Origin: Pseudomonas triclosanedens | GTDB lineage: Bacteria; Pseudomonadota; Gammaproteobacteria; Pseudomonadales; Pseudomonadaceae | Assembly (NCBI RefSeq): GCF_026686735.1 | Contig: NZ_CP113432.1 | Coordinates: 5,879,001-5,943,000, forward strand | Reading direction: 5' to 3' | DNA length: 64,000 nucleotides | Shown here: in pieces, positions 1-8,965 of the stretch | How positions within the stretch are numbered: position 1 is the stretch's first letter | Layout of the letters: each line of letters starts with the position of its first letter | Translations under genes and position numbers: made by a program | The notes under the pieces: model-generated | What the model saw: only the letters and a program-made list of their open reading frames with translations | Databases searched by the model: none | What the model was told of the DNA's origin: nothing

Positions 1-102
1 CTTGGCGCCTTCCGGTGCCGGCGTACGCGGCAGATCCGCAGCGACCGCGGATGCGCCGACAAACAGCGCAACCAGGCCAAGGCAAGGCAGCATGGTTCTC
101 AT
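1..102 (-). CDS. DUF4399-like exported protein, N-terminus only
   Basis: Only the first 34 codons lie in the window; the gene continues past base 1. The start ATG at 102 follows an AAGGAG-type ribosome site (minus strand, about 108-113). The protein begins MRTMLPCLGLVALFVG and has a clear signal peptide ending near AVAAD, followed by LPRTPAPEGAK. That segment resembles the mature N-terminus of small periplasmic DUF4399 proteins, which usually continue with VYFISP, but the diagnostic part is outside the window. The family name is therefore a guess from about ten residues. Export to the periplasm is well supported, function is unknown. Confidence 0.5.
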   Translation of the reverse strand, partial: MRTMLPCLGLVALFVGASAVAADLPRTPAPEGAK

Positions 103-238
103 GGGTTTCTCCTTCTTCTCGGGAATCGGGAAGACGGCCCGCTCAGACCGGACCGTTCGCCCGCATGGACCCACAAGCATAGGCGTCCGAGCCGCAGGCT
201 CAAGCAAAAGAATGCTTCGCGAGGTGTCGGCGACCGCT

Positions 239-733
239 CTAGCCCCCGGCTTCCAGCCCGGCCAGGCAGACTGCCGCAGCATCCAGCTCCTCTTCGCTGA
301 ACACCAGCACCCCCATGCGCTTGAGCGCCGCGGCGGTGACACCCTCCCCGGCCACACGCTGGCCGCTGAAGGTGCCGTCGTAATTCTCTCGGTTACCGCA
401 GGACGGGCTGCGCGCCTTCAACACCGCAAGGCGGATATCGTGGTGCCGAACCAGCTTCACCGCCGCCTCGGCACCGGCCAGGAAAGCGTGGCTGACATCC
501 TGGCCATCGACAGTCACCACCGGGCTCGTCCGCTCCAGCACGGCCAGCCCCTGGCCGCCGGGAATTTCCGCTGGCGCACGCGGCGTCGGCAATCCGCCGG
601 CCACCTCCGGGCACAACGCCACCACGCGCCCCTGCGCCAGCCAGCGCGTCAGCAGGTCGAACGGACCGTGCGCGCCACCGTCGTAGCGTACGCGGTGTCC
701 GAGCAGGCATCGGCTGACAAGAACCTTCTGCAT
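239..733 (-). CDS. DUF523 (YbbK-type) cysteine-rich protein
   Basis: A 164-residue protein that spans the full DUF523 domain. Family signatures are visible: SRCLLG near the N-terminus (residues 7-12), CPEVAGGLPTPR (about 41-52) and a KARSPSCG motif (about 106-113) that supplies conserved cysteines. No signal peptide or membrane segment is present, so it is probably cytosolic. DUF523 proteins are widespread and are suspected to bind a metal or metabolite through the conserved cysteines, but no reaction is established. It reads the same way as the DUF4399-like gene but is separated from it by about 135 bp, so it need not be co-transcribed. The family call is firm, the function unknown. Confidence 0.85.
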   Translation of the reverse strand: MQKVLVSRCLLGHRVRYDGGAHGPFDLLTRWLAQGRVVALCPEVAGGLPTPRAPAEIPGGQGLAVLERTSPVVTVDGQDVSHAFLAGAEAAVKLVRHHDIRLAVLKARSPSCGNRENYDGTFSGQRVAGEGVTAAALKRMGVLVFSEEELDAAAVCLAGLEAGG

Positions 734-984
734 GGGCCATTCACTCCATTTCGAATGCCACAGACTAGCCGCTCACTTCTTTCGGGTCACGCCGAGTAAC
801 ACGACGTTCATCGGTGATCTGTCGCATGGAATTTCGAGCCCGCCGAAAGTCGGGCGGCAACGCCACTACCAGTCGTCGGACTCGCGCGACAGCACAACCT
901 TCGGCGGGAACAGCCGGTCGGCACTGGCCGCCCATCGGGCGCCTGACCAGACTGACGCACCCCCAACCGCCAGGAGCCCCCGTC

Positions 985-1533
985 ATGACCCGCCTGTTCG
1001 CCCTGTCCGCCGCCGCCGCGGCACTCTTCCACCTCTCAAGCAGCCAAGCCGCCCTCGAAGCCCTGGACAATGAGAGCCTCGGTGCGATCACCGGACAGGA
1101 CGGCATCAGCATTCGCGCCGACGTACAGGCACGCATCGACAGCGCCGCCTGGAATGACGACGGCGGCAGCGTTTCGCTGCGCAACGTGTACATCGACAAC
1201 GGCTGCGTGAAGACCGGCGACTGCCCGGACGGGCGTGGCGGCAGTCTGCCCTTCGGCGCCGCCAAGCTGGGCCTGAGCCTGCCGATCTTCGGCATCGAGC
1301 AGCCGACCCTGCAGGTCGACGTGGTGAAAAGCTCCAGCGGCACGCAGCAACTGGCGCTCACGCTGCCCGACCTCTCCACCATCAACAAGCAGCTCAATGC
1401 CAGCGGATTGCCGTCACAGACCATCCGCCTGCGGATCAGGGGGGATCTCTACGTCGGCAACGGGCGGCTGGGGACACTGGAAGTGCGCGATATCCAGGAC
1501 ATCAGCGGCACCATCAAGGTCTGGGGGCACTGA
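985..1533 (+). CDS. DUF6160/FilA-like exported protein
   Basis: A 182-residue protein. The ATG at 985 is preferred over upstream in-frame starts because a CAGGAG ribosome site (971-976) precedes it and a signal peptide follows directly (MTRLFALSAAAAALFHLSSSQA). The mature protein begins ALEALDNESLGAITGQDGI, an opening shared by proteins annotated as DUF6160 or putative pilus-system FilA-like proteins of gammaproteobacteria. The rest is rich in beta-strand-like stretches (SIRADVQARID, LRIRGDLYVG) and contains one pair of cysteines (about residues 66 and 71). It is probably periplasmic or surface-exposed. The gene stands alone between oppositely oriented genes. Function is unknown and the family match is by recognition of the N-terminal motif only. 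Confidence 0.7.
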   Translation: MTRLFALSAAAAALFHLSSSQAALEALDNESLGAITGQDGISIRADVQARIDSAAWNDDGGSVSLRNVYIDNGCVKTGDCPDGRGGSLPFGAAKLGLSLPIFGIEQPTLQVDVVKSSSGTQQLALTLPDLSTINKQLNASGLPSQTIRLRIRGDLYVGNGRLGTLEVRDIQDISGTIKVWGH

Positions 1534-1542
1534 GCTCCCGTC

Positions 1543-2160
1543 TCAGAACGATCCGCGACGGCGGAACCAGCCAGTCAGCGACAGGCGCTCATGGCTGGCC
1601 GGCAGCACTTCGTGGGGAAAGTCGCCGGACAGGAACACCGCGAGGCGGCCAGCGAGCGGCGCCAGGTCCAGCACCTGCTCGTCGGGCAGGTACATGCGCA
1701 GCGCTCCGCCTTGCTCCTCTCGCCAGTCCGCGTTGAGGTAGAACACCGCCGTCACGGTACGACGATCATCGTCGCGGAACCGGTCCAGATGCTTCTGATA
1801 GAAGGAACCTGGCGGATAGAGGGCGAAATGGCCCTCGAAATCCTCCAGCCCGAGGAACAGCGTGCGGTTGAGGGTTAGCCGCAGGGTGTCCAGGGCGGAC
1901 AGGTAGTGATCACACGCCTCCGACTGCCCCGGCTCCAGCCAATGGATGCGGTCGCCGCGAATACCCTCACGCACCGCCTGCCCATCGCCACGACCGACGG
2001 CTGCGGCGGCGAGCAGGCCTTCGCTCGCGCGGGTACGGCACTCCGCCGCCAGCGCGGCGATGAGCGATGCAGGAAGAAACGCGTCCTGAACGGACCAACC
2101 CCTCTCGGCGAGGTCGTCGGCAATGAGCTGCAGCAGGGAGAAATCGGCGTCAAGATTCAT
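1543..2160 (-). CDS. 2OG-Fe(II) oxygenase, prolyl-4-hydroxylase-like
   Basis: A 205-residue protein starting at ATG 2160 (MNLDADFSLL); the frame is open further upstream, but that part lacks a plausible start and ribosome site. The iron ligands of the double-stranded beta-helix dioxygenase fold can be read directly: H124-x-D126 in YQKHLDRF, distal H183 in FPHEV, and the 2-oxoglutarate-binding R192 in HERLSL. The spacing fits the prolyl 4-hydroxylase alpha-subunit (P4Hc/EGL-9) group, which hydroxylates protein or small-molecule substrates using Fe(II), O2 and 2-oxoglutarate. No signal peptide is seen, so it is cytosolic. It is convergent with the DUF6160-like gene and divergent from the DUF2059 gene. 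The substrate is not known. Confidence 0.85.
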   Translation of the reverse strand: MNLDADFSLLQLIADDLAERGWSVQDAFLPASLIAALAAECRTRASEGLLAAAAVGRGDGQAVREGIRGDRIHWLEPGQSEACDHYLSALDTLRLTLNRTLFLGLEDFEGHFALYPPGSFYQKHLDRFRDDDRRTVTAVFYLNADWREEQGGALRMYLPDEQVLDLAPLAGRLAVFLSGDFPHEVLPASHERLSLTGWFRRRGSF

Positions 2161-2259
2161 GGCGCATTGTAACGTCCGACGCCAGTGGCTCGACAAGCAG
2201 GGCAAGCCTTGCCGACAATAGCCCCGGCGAGCGAACCCTGCCGCCCAAAAGGAGTTGCA

Positions 2260-3000
2260 ATGCGCGTACTGCTGGCCCTCACTCTTCTGGTCCTGGGCAT
2301 GCCTGCCCTGGCCGACAACTACCAGCGCCTCTACCAGGCCGCCGGTTGGCCCGAGCAGCGTGCACACTTCAACGACGCCTTGCACGCCGCACAGAAGCGC
2401 TACCAGGGCAACCTGCCACCGGCGCTGTACCAGGCGCTGGTGGACAACAGCAATCGCCGCTTCGCCCCCGCCGACATCGACCAACGTGCGCTGGCCAGCC
2501 TTCGCCAGAGCCTGCCCGACAGCACCTCGGCACTGAATTTCTTCGAGTCTCCGCTGGGCCGCAAGGTCAGCGCTGCGGAAACCTTCGCCACCCGCAGCGA
2601 CCAGTTGCAGAAGAGCGCCAATGGCCTGCCACGCCAGCAGGCCAGCGAGGCACGCCTGCAGACGATCCAGCGACTGAGCCAGATCCTGCCGGCCCGCGAG
2701 GCAGGGGCGGAAGTCAGCCTGGCGCTGGCCAGCGTCGCCGCCGACAGCCTGAGCCAGATGCTCCCCGGCCTGCTCGGCCAGGGCCAGGCCCAGGGCATGC
2801 TGGAAGGCCAGCGGCAGAAGTTGATGGAGCAGATCGGCGCGGACCTCGATAACACGCTGCTGTATGTCTATCGCGGCCTTTCCGATGCCGAACTCGCCCA
2901 ATTCGCAGCGTTTGGCGAATCTCCCGCGGGACGCGACTACTACCGTGCCGCCCTCACCGCACTGCGCGCCGGGCTGTCCGTCTCCCCCAGCGAACAGTGA
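2260..3000 (+). CDS. DUF2059 domain periplasmic protein
   Basis: A 246-residue protein from ATG 2260, which follows a GGAG site (2251-2254) and opens a short signal peptide (MRVLLALTLLVLGMPALA). After cleavage the chain is almost entirely alpha-helical. It carries two similar helical segments, around residues 60-130 (LASLRQSLPDSTSALNFFESPLGRK) and 195-240 (GLSDAELAQFAAFGESPAGRDYYRA). The motif of F/L, E, SP and GR is typical of DUF2059 and is visible twice. DUF2059 proteins are periplasmic or membrane-associated and of unknown role. The gene is monocistronic, with about 100 bp between it and the divergent oxygenase gene. Confidence 0.8.
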   Translation: MRVLLALTLLVLGMPALADNYQRLYQAAGWPEQRAHFNDALHAAQKRYQGNLPPALYQALVDNSNRRFAPADIDQRALASLRQSLPDSTSALNFFESPLGRKVSAAETFATRSDQLQKSANGLPRQQASEARLQTIQRLSQILPAREAGAEVSLALASVAADSLSQMLPGLLGQGQAQGMLEGQRQKLMEQIGADLDNTLLYVYRGLSDAELAQFAAFGESPAGRDYYRAALTALRAGLSVSPSEQ

Positions 3001-3136
3001 TCAGAATTTACCTACCGCGTTTTTGGACCACTCCGAGGAACATTCTCTTCAGAATCACTCTCGCTGTTCAGGGGGTGGCGTCTGAGGAAAATGGCGCAAG
3101 GAATAATGGACACACCCCGTGGCAGCTCCGCAGCGG

Positions 3137-4075
3137 TTAGCTCAACCGCTCGCTCAGAAAGTCGAAATACCGCCTCCGCAATACCTCACTCTCGTTCGCC
3201 AGATGGTGCCGCGCACCGCTGAGCAGCAGACACTCGATCCGCTCGAACTTGTCTTCCAGCACTTTCAGGTTATACCGCCAATCCACCGTTTCATCGGCGT
3301 CGCCCTGCACCACCAGGAGACTCTGTGACCCCGGCGCGGCTGATTCGATGTGCGGAATCCAGCGGGCCAGCGCCCCTACCCAGGCAGTTGGCAGCGTTCG
3401 CGGCTGCAGCGGATCACGATTCTGCAAGAACTCCAGGAACTCCGCATCGCTGGAGTTAGCGGTGAAGCGGCGCGGTATCGAATCAACGAATGGCCGCAGC
3501 ACCTGATAGCTCAGCTTCGACCAGCCCCAGGCGCGTGGCCGTACCAGCGGCGCCAGCAGAATGGTTCGCCCAAGCTCCGGTCTCGCGTCACCGGTCAGCA
3601 GATAGTCGAGCAGGATCGCCCCGCCAGTGCTCTGCCCGCACAGATGCCAGGGCTGCGGCAGACCCAGCGCCTGCGCCTGGCCGAGCAGCCCGGCCAGCAC
3701 CGCCTGGTACTCGGAAAAATCCCCGATGCTGGCAACCTTCCCGCCCGACAGGCCATGTCCCGGCAAGTCGCAGGCCAGCACGGCGAAGCCCATGCCCAGC
3801 GCCCAGTCGATCACGTGCCGGTACAGCCCCATGTGGTCGTAATAGCCATGCAGCAGCAGCAACGTTCCGCGCGCCCACTGGGGGCGCCAGAACTGCGCCG
3901 CGATCTGGTAGCCGGCTGCCTCGAAGGTGCCCAGGCGGGTCTGTGCACCGGGGTAGCGCGACACCAGATCGAGACCGTAGAAACGCTGGTACAGCACGAT
4001 TCCGCTCTCGGTCGTATCCGCGGTCAGTGGTCGCAGGCGGGGACGCAGCAGATTGGGCTGGAACGCTTCAGTCAT
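3137..4075 (-). CDS. alpha/beta hydrolase, S33/monoacylglycerol-lipase-like
   Basis: A 312-residue protein read from ATG 4075 (MTEAFQPNLL). A TTG 21 bases upstream is also in frame but less likely. The alpha/beta-hydrolase core is plain: the HGYYDH oxyanion segment near residue 76, CDLPGHGLSGG near 102-112, the nucleophile elbow GQSTGG with S149, an acid loop in VVQGDADETVDW and a catalytic-histidine region GARHHLANE near the C-terminus. This layout fits the serine aminopeptidase S33 / lysophospholipase (PldB-like) group, which cleaves ester bonds in lipids. No secretion signal is seen. In PAO1 a similar hydrolase lies at the same place near PA0308. The natural substrate cannot be told from sequence. 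Confidence 0.85.
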   Translation of the reverse strand: MTEAFQPNLLRPRLRPLTADTTESGIVLYQRFYGLDLVSRYPGAQTRLGTFEAAGYQIAAQFWRPQWARGTLLLLHGYYDHMGLYRHVIDWALGMGFAVLACDLPGHGLSGGKVASIGDFSEYQAVLAGLLGQAQALGLPQPWHLCGQSTGGAILLDYLLTGDARPELGRTILLAPLVRPRAWGWSKLSYQVLRPFVDSIPRRFTANSSDAEFLEFLQNRDPLQPRTLPTAWVGALARWIPHIESAAPGSQSLLVVQGDADETVDWRYNLKVLEDKFERIECLLLSGARHHLANESEVLRRRYFDFLSERLS

Positions 4076-4198
4076 GGGGGTTTCGCTTCTCGGCAAGGCT
4101 AGGGTGGAAAATCTGGCGCTTGTGCGGGATATTCAGCCGCGACCGTCCTCATGGCAAGCTAGGCGGCTATCTTACCGGCTATGTGACTGGGGACCGAC

Positions 4199-4774
4199 AT
4201 GGCTACCCGTAACAAGAAACTGATCACTTGGCTCGTCGCAGCCCTTTGCCTCGCCGTCCTGCTCAGTACCTACTGGTGGTACGAGAAGCGCTTCATCCGG
4301 CCATTCAGCGACCAGCCCCAACTGTTCTCCGGCGACCACCTGATGCTGCCAGCGCAACTGGCCGGGCCAGGGCACATTCGTCTCGTCCACTTCTGGGACC
4401 CGGCCTGCCCCTGCAATGTCGGCAACCAGCAGCATCTCGCCGAGCTGATCGATCGCTTCGGCCCGCAAGGCGTGGACTTCTATGCGGTGCAGAAGCCCGG
4501 CAGCCACGGCCAACTGCCCGACACCCTGAAGCACATGCAGGTACTGCCCACACTGCCCGGCGCGGCAAGCCTGCCAGCCAGCCCCGCTGTGGCGATCTGG
4601 GATTCCCAGGGCAATCTCGCCTATTTCGGGCCCTACAGCGAAGGTGCGGTATGTACCTCCAGCAACAGCTTCATCGAGCCGATCCTCGATGCACTGGTAC
4701 AGGGACGACGCGTGCAGGCCACCCATACCCTCGCGGTCGGCTGCTATTGCCCCTGGGACAATGCGAGGCACTGA
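4199..4774 (+). CDS. DUF6436 membrane-anchored thioredoxin-like protein
   Basis: A 191-residue protein with one N-terminal transmembrane anchor (residues 9-25, LITWLVAALCLAVLLST) and a thioredoxin-like periplasmic part. The strand RLVHFWDPACPCNVGNQQHL (about 61-80) looks like the thioredoxin beta-alpha motif, but the active site is C70-P-C72 rather than CxxC. Two more cysteines sit in a C-terminal VGCYCPWDN. The CPC motif is a feature of DUF6436 proteins of Pseudomonas and suggests a redox or metal-related envelope role, which is inference. ATG 4199 follows CTGGGGACC. It is divergent from the hydrolase gene with about 120 bp between. Confidence 0.75.
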   Translation: MATRNKKLITWLVAALCLAVLLSTYWWYEKRFIRPFSDQPQLFSGDHLMLPAQLAGPGHIRLVHFWDPACPCNVGNQQHLAELIDRFGPQGVDFYAVQKPGSHGQLPDTLKHMQVLPTLPGAASLPASPAVAIWDSQGNLAYFGPYSEGAVCTSSNSFIEPILDALVQGRRVQATHTLAVGCYCPWDNARH

Positions 4775-4859
4775 GCCTCATCAACACCGTCAATGCGCAA
4801 TCCATGACTACACTTGCAGCGCCGGCCCATGAAGGGCCGCTCGCCATCAAGGAGTTCAT

Positions 4860-5363
4860 ATGCGTCTTCATCCCGCCCTCGCCCTGTGCGCCGTATTCAG
4901 CCTGCCTTTCGCCGCCCACGCCGACGACCAGGCCCCCAGCAGCAGCCAGGTCATGAGCGACCACAAGCAGGCGATCGATAACCGCCTGGCCGACATCGAC
5001 TACAAGCGCAAGCGCATCGTCGAGGCCAACATGGCACTCGATCCGAAGGAAACCGAGAAATTCTGGCCGATCTACAACAGCTATCGCACCGAGGCGGACA
5101 AGCTGAGCAAGGAAACCCTGAAGATCATCCTCGACTACGCCAAGAGCTATAACACCGGCGCAGTCAGCGACGAGGACGCAACCAAGCTGCAGAAGCGGGT
5201 ACTGGAGCTGCAGGATGACAAGCAGGAGCTGAAGGAGAAGTACCTCAAGCGCATCGCCAAGGAGGTCTCGCCCAAGCGCTCCCTGCGCTTCCTGCAGATC
5301 GAGGACCAGCTCGACGCAATGGCCCTGCTGGACGTGACCCGGGAAATCCCCCTGGCCCAGTAA
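4860..5363 (+). CDS. small helical periplasmic protein of unknown function
   Basis: A 167-residue protein whose ATG at 4860 follows a strong AAGGAG site (4848-4853). The first 21 residues form a signal peptide (MRLHPALALCAVFSLPFAAHA). The mature chain is charged and strongly helical (RKRIVEANMALDPKETEKFWPIYNSY, then LQKRVLELQDDKQELKEKYLKRI) and contains the phrase ALDPKETEKFWPIYNSYR that marks a conserved Pseudomonas family. The overall look is Spy/CpxP-like, a cradle of helices, but the LTxxQ signatures of CpxP are absent. A chaperone role would be speculation. It ends 7 bp from the convergent AraC-type gene with no clear terminator between. Confidence 0.65.
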   Translation: MRLHPALALCAVFSLPFAAHADDQAPSSSQVMSDHKQAIDNRLADIDYKRKRIVEANMALDPKETEKFWPIYNSYRTEADKLSKETLKIILDYAKSYNTGAVSDEDATKLQKRVLELQDDKQELKEKYLKRIAKEVSPKRSLRFLQIEDQLDAMALLDVTREIPLAQ

Positions 5364-5369
5364 GCGGCC

Positions 5370-6422
5370 TCAGGACTCGGCGACGCCTCCGCGCAACCGC
5401 TGCCGGTAGCGCTCCGGCGGCGCCGAGTACCATCGCCTGAACGCCCTGTAGAACGGCGACAGTTCTGCGAATCCGCAAGCACGCGCCACCTCGCGGATCG
5501 CGGCTCCGCGCTCCAGCATCTCGGCGGCGCGCTGCCGACGAACCTCCTCACGCACATCGCGAAAGGTCTGCGCCCTGCTCGCCAGGCTGCGCTGCAACAG
5601 GCCCGGACGCACGCCCAGCTCGCTCGCACAACTGCGTAGCGAACACTCTCCATCACCCAGCCGAATGCCGATCAGGTAACGCAGACGGTTGAGCAGGTCA
5701 TTCTCGTCGAAGGTCCCCAATTGCTCGCGGGCGTGCCCGCTGAGCAACCGATGCAGATCAGGGTTGGCCGTGCGCGAGGGGCGCGACAGCAGCATCCGGT
5801 CGAACAGCAGCGCATCGTTGGGCTGGCCAAAGCATGGAGTAAGCTCATAGAGTCGCCGGTGCTCGGTCAGCCGGCGCGGCTGAGAGTGACGGAACTCGAT
5901 GGCGTTGGCGCGGAACTCTCCATCGGTGATCAGCGCCAGCAGCTTGAGGAACAGCAGCATGAGGCACTCCATCTGCTGTCGCAGACTGGGCACGCCCAGG
6001 TAGTTGAGGTCGAGAATCAGCCGTACCTGCTCGCCCTCCTCGCGCATCTGCGCGGCAAAGCCTCCGGAGAGGATGTGCTGGAAGCGCAGGAAGCTCTGCA
6101 ACGCCTCACGCAGATCGGCGCTGGCCATCAGTAGATAGCCAACTACATCCAGCAGGCGCGGCTTCATCACCTCGCCCAGGTGCAGGCCGATATCGCGGTC
6201 GCCGGTGATCTCGTCCAGGGTCGTCCAGAATAGCGGCGCATCGTCGTGCACCAGCCGCCCACTCTGCGCAGGGGCCGGCAGGCGGACCTTCTGCAGCGCC
6301 TGGCGGTAGATGTCGGTGGGATCGAAACCCAGGTCCGCAAGTGACTCGTAGAGCAATCGGCGCAGGGTGGCGGACTGGGTCAGCGCCGGGGCTGCCGGGA
6401 AATTCAACTCGGGGGTAGGCAT
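5370..6422 (-). CDS. AraC-family regulator divergent from hacB
   Basis: A 350-residue protein from ATG 6422, preceded by GGAGAG. The N-terminal part (about 20-210) resembles the Arabinose_bd domain (PF12625 type) of the OruR/ArgR-like AraC regulators, with LHLGEVMKPRLLDVVGYLLMAS. The C-terminal 100 residues hold two helix-turn-helix units, including CSLRSCASELGVRPGLLQRSL and the signature AAIREVARACGFAELSPFYRAFRRWYSAPPERYR. It is divergent from hacB with 107 bp between starts, so the acylase is its natural target. In PAO1 the same arrangement is PA0306/PA0305. The effector is unknown; fatty-acid or acyl-HSL-like ligands are conceivable from context only. Confidence 0.85.
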   Translation of the reverse strand: MPTPELNFPAAPALTQSATLRRLLYESLADLGFDPTDIYRQALQKVRLPAPAQSGRLVHDDAPLFWTTLDEITGDRDIGLHLGEVMKPRLLDVVGYLLMASADLREALQSFLRFQHILSGGFAAQMREEGEQVRLILDLNYLGVPSLRQQMECLMLLFLKLLALITDGEFRANAIEFRHSQPRRLTEHRRLYELTPCFGQPNDALLFDRMLLSRPSRTANPDLHRLLSGHAREQLGTFDENDLLNRLRYLIGIRLGDGECSLRSCASELGVRPGLLQRSLASRAQTFRDVREEVRRQRAAEMLERGAAIREVARACGFAELSPFYRAFRRWYSAPPERYRQRLRGGVAES

Positions 6423-6529
6423 GGACTCTCCTTGGATTGACCAAAGAGTTCCAGCATCGAGACATTCGGTCAATGAATAGCGACAGCCTTCCTTTGCAGA
6501 ATCACCGCATAACAACAAGGAGATGGCGC

Positions 6530-8917
6530 ATGAAACGCACCCTGACTGTCCTCGCCGTCGTCGTGGCAACCGCCGCGGCCGGCGCCGGCTGGTACCTGCA
6601 CGGCAAGCAGCCGGTACGCGATGGACAATTGCCCCTGGCCGGCCTGTCGAGCGAGGTCACCGTTCGCTACGACGAGCGCGGCGTACCGCACATCAAGGCG
6701 GCCAGCGAGGAGGACATGTATCGCGCGATCGGCTACGTCCACGCGCAGGATCGCCTGTTCCAGATGGAGATACTGCGCCGGCTGTCGCGTGGCGAACTGG
6801 CCGAGGTACTCGGGCCCAAACTGGTCGATACCGACCGCATGTTCCGCAGCCTTCGAATCCGCGACCACGCCGCAGAGTACGTCGCTACCCAGGACAAGAA
6901 CTCTCCCGCCTGGAAAGCGCTGGTGGCCTATCTCGATGGCGTCAACCAATTCCAGGACAGCCATCCGCGGCCGATGGAGTTCGATATCCTCGGCATTCCC
7001 AAGCGTCCGTTCACCCCCGAGGATACCGTCAGCGTCGCCGGCTACATGGCCTACAGTTTTGCTGCGGCCTTCCGTACCGAACCGGTGCTCACCTACGTCC
7101 GCGACAAGCTGGGAACCGATTACCTGAAGGTCTTCGACCTCGACTGGCATCCGCAAGGCGTGCTCGACAAGAGCCCGCTGGCCGCCGCCGACTGGCAGGA
7201 CCTCAGCGCCATCGCCCGGATCAGCCACGCAGCGCTGGAGGAAGCCGGCCTGCCGCAGTTCGAAGGCAGCAACGCCTGGGCCGTGTCCGGCAGCCGCACC
7301 AAGAGTGGCAAGCCACTGCTGGCGGGCGACCCGCACATCCGCTTCGCCGTACCGGCGGTGTGGTACGAGATCCAGGCCAGCGCCCCGGGCTTCGAGCTAT
7401 ATGGGCACTATCAGGCGCTCAACCCGTTCGCATCGCTCGGCCACAACCAGCAGTTCGGCTGGAGCCTGACCATGTTCCAGAATGACGATGTCGATCTGGT
7501 CGCGGAGAAGGTCAACCCGGACAATCCCAACCAGGTCTGGTACCACGGCCAGTGGGTCGACCTGAAGAGCGAGGAGCAGAGCATCGCGGTGAAGGGCGAG
7601 GCGCCGGTGAAGATCACCCTGCGCAGCTCGCCCCACGGCCCGCTGGTCAACGATGCTCTGGGCACTGCAGCGGGCAAGACGCCGATCTCGATGTGGTGGG
7701 CCTTCCTGGAAACGCAGAACCCGATCCTCGACGCCTTCTACCAGCTCAACCGCGCCGACACCCTGGAAAAGGCCCGCAACGCCTCGTCGAAGATCCAGTC
7801 GCCGGGCCTCAACGTGATCTGGGCCAACGCCCGCGGTGACATCGGCTGGTGGGCCTCGGCGCAATTGCCGGTGCGACCGGACGGCGTCAATCCGTACTTC
7901 CTGCTCGATGGCGCCACCGGCCAGGCCGACAAGAACGGCTACTACCCCTTCAGCGAGAACCCGCAGGAAGAAAACCCGCCGCGTGGCTACATCGTGTCCG
8001 CCAACTTCCAGCCGGTTCCCGCCAACGGCCGCCCGGTGCCGGGCTATTACAACCTGCCGGATCGCGGCCAGCGCCTGAACGAGCGCCTCGCCGACAACTC
8101 GGTGAAATGGGATCTGCAGAACAGTCAGGCACTCCAGCTCGATACCGGTACCGGCTATGGTCCGCGCGTGCTCAAACCATTGCTGCCGATCCTGCGCGAA
8201 GCCGCGGCCAACGGCGAGGAAAAGGCTCTGGTGGAGAAACTGGCGGCCTGGCAAGGCGACCATCCGGTCGATTCGGTCACCGCAACGCTGTTCAACCAGT
8301 TGCTGTACCAGATCGCCGACGGTGCGATGCGCGACGAGATGGGCGACGCCTTCTTCGACAACCTGCTGTCGACCCGCGTGCTGGATGTCGCTCTGCCGCG
8401 CCTAGTGGCCGACGAGAGCTCGCCCTGGTGGGATAACCACAAGACGCCGCAGAAGGAGACACGCCAGGACATCGTCAAGGCCGCCTGGCAGGCGAGCCTG
8501 GCGCACCTGCGCAGCACGCTTGGGCAGGACTCGGCGCAATGGCAGTGGGGCAAGGCTCATACGCTCACCCACGGCCACCCGCTGGGGCAGCAGAAGCCGT
8601 TGGATCGCATCTTCAACGTCGGCCCGTTCGCCGCACCCGGCGGGCATGAGACGCCAAACAACCTGTCCGCCCGCGTCGGCCCGGCACCCTGGCAGGTCGC
8701 CTACGGCCCATCCACACGGCGCCTGATCGACTTTGCCAACCCAACGCACAGTCTGGGCATCAATCCGGTCGGACAGAGCGGCGTGCCGTTCGACAAGCAC
8801 TACAACGACCAGGCCGAAGCCTACATCGAAGGACAGTACATGCCCCAGCACTATGAGGATGCCGAGGTTAAGGCCAATACCAAGGGTCTGCTGAAACTGG
8901 TACCCGCCAGTCGCTGA
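6530..8917 (+). CDS. hacB: acyl-homoserine-lactone acylase (penicillin-amidase family)
   Basis: A 795-residue Ntn-hydrolase of the penicillin acylase family, which cleaves the amide of long-chain acyl-homoserine lactones and so quenches quorum signals in the periplasm. ATG 6530 follows AAGGAGA. The N-terminus is a signal or anchor segment (MKRTLTVLAVVVATAAAGAGWYL). The alpha chain runs to about residue 246; autocleavage is expected at G246-S247 in FEGSNAWAVSGSRT, leaving Ser247 as the N-terminal nucleophile of the beta chain. The conserved LGHNQQFGWSLT (about 302-313) is also present. Length and neighbourhood equal PA0305 (HacB) of PAO1, next to the spu genes. PvdQ and QuiP are the alternative relatives; synteny favours hacB. 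Confidence 0.9.
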   Translation: MKRTLTVLAVVVATAAAGAGWYLHGKQPVRDGQLPLAGLSSEVTVRYDERGVPHIKAASEEDMYRAIGYVHAQDRLFQMEILRRLSRGELAEVLGPKLVDTDRMFRSLRIRDHAAEYVATQDKNSPAWKALVAYLDGVNQFQDSHPRPMEFDILGIPKRPFTPEDTVSVAGYMAYSFAAAFRTEPVLTYVRDKLGTDYLKVFDLDWHPQGVLDKSPLAAADWQDLSAIARISHAALEEAGLPQFEGSNAWAVSGSRTKSGKPLLAGDPHIRFAVPAVWYEIQASAPGFELYGHYQALNPFASLGHNQQFGWSLTMFQNDDVDLVAEKVNPDNPNQVWYHGQWVDLKSEEQSIAVKGEAPVKITLRSSPHGPLVNDALGTAAGKTPISMWWAFLETQNPILDAFYQLNRADTLEKARNASSKIQSPGLNVIWANARGDIGWWASAQLPVRPDGVNPYFLLDGATGQADKNGYYPFSENPQEENPPRGYIVSANFQPVPANGRPVPGYYNLPDRGQRLNERLADNSVKWDLQNSQALQLDTGTGYGPRVLKPLLPILREAAANGEEKALVEKLAAWQGDHPVDSVTATLFNQLLYQIADGAMRDEMGDAFFDNLLSTRVLDVALPRLVADESSPWWDNHKTPQKETRQDIVKAAWQASLAHLRSTLGQDSAQWQWGKAHTLTHGHPLGQQKPLDRIFNVGPFAAPGGHETPNNLSARVGPAPWQVAYGPSTRRLIDFANPTHSLGINPVGQSGVPFDKHYNDQAEAYIEGQYMPQHYEDAEVKANTKGLLKLVPASR

Positions 8918-8932
8918 CCTCCCCCCGAAAAA

Positions 8933-8963
8933 AGAAAACCCCGCATTGCGGGGTTTTCTTTTT
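8933..8963. terminator. bidirectional Rho-independent terminator after hacB
   Basis: A stem AAAACCCCGC/GCGGGGTTTT with a short loop is followed by CTTTTT on the plus strand; on the minus strand the same stem is followed by CTTTTTT. It lies 16 bp past the hacB stop and could end transcripts from either direction. Confidence 0.9.
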
Positions 8964-8965
8964 GC

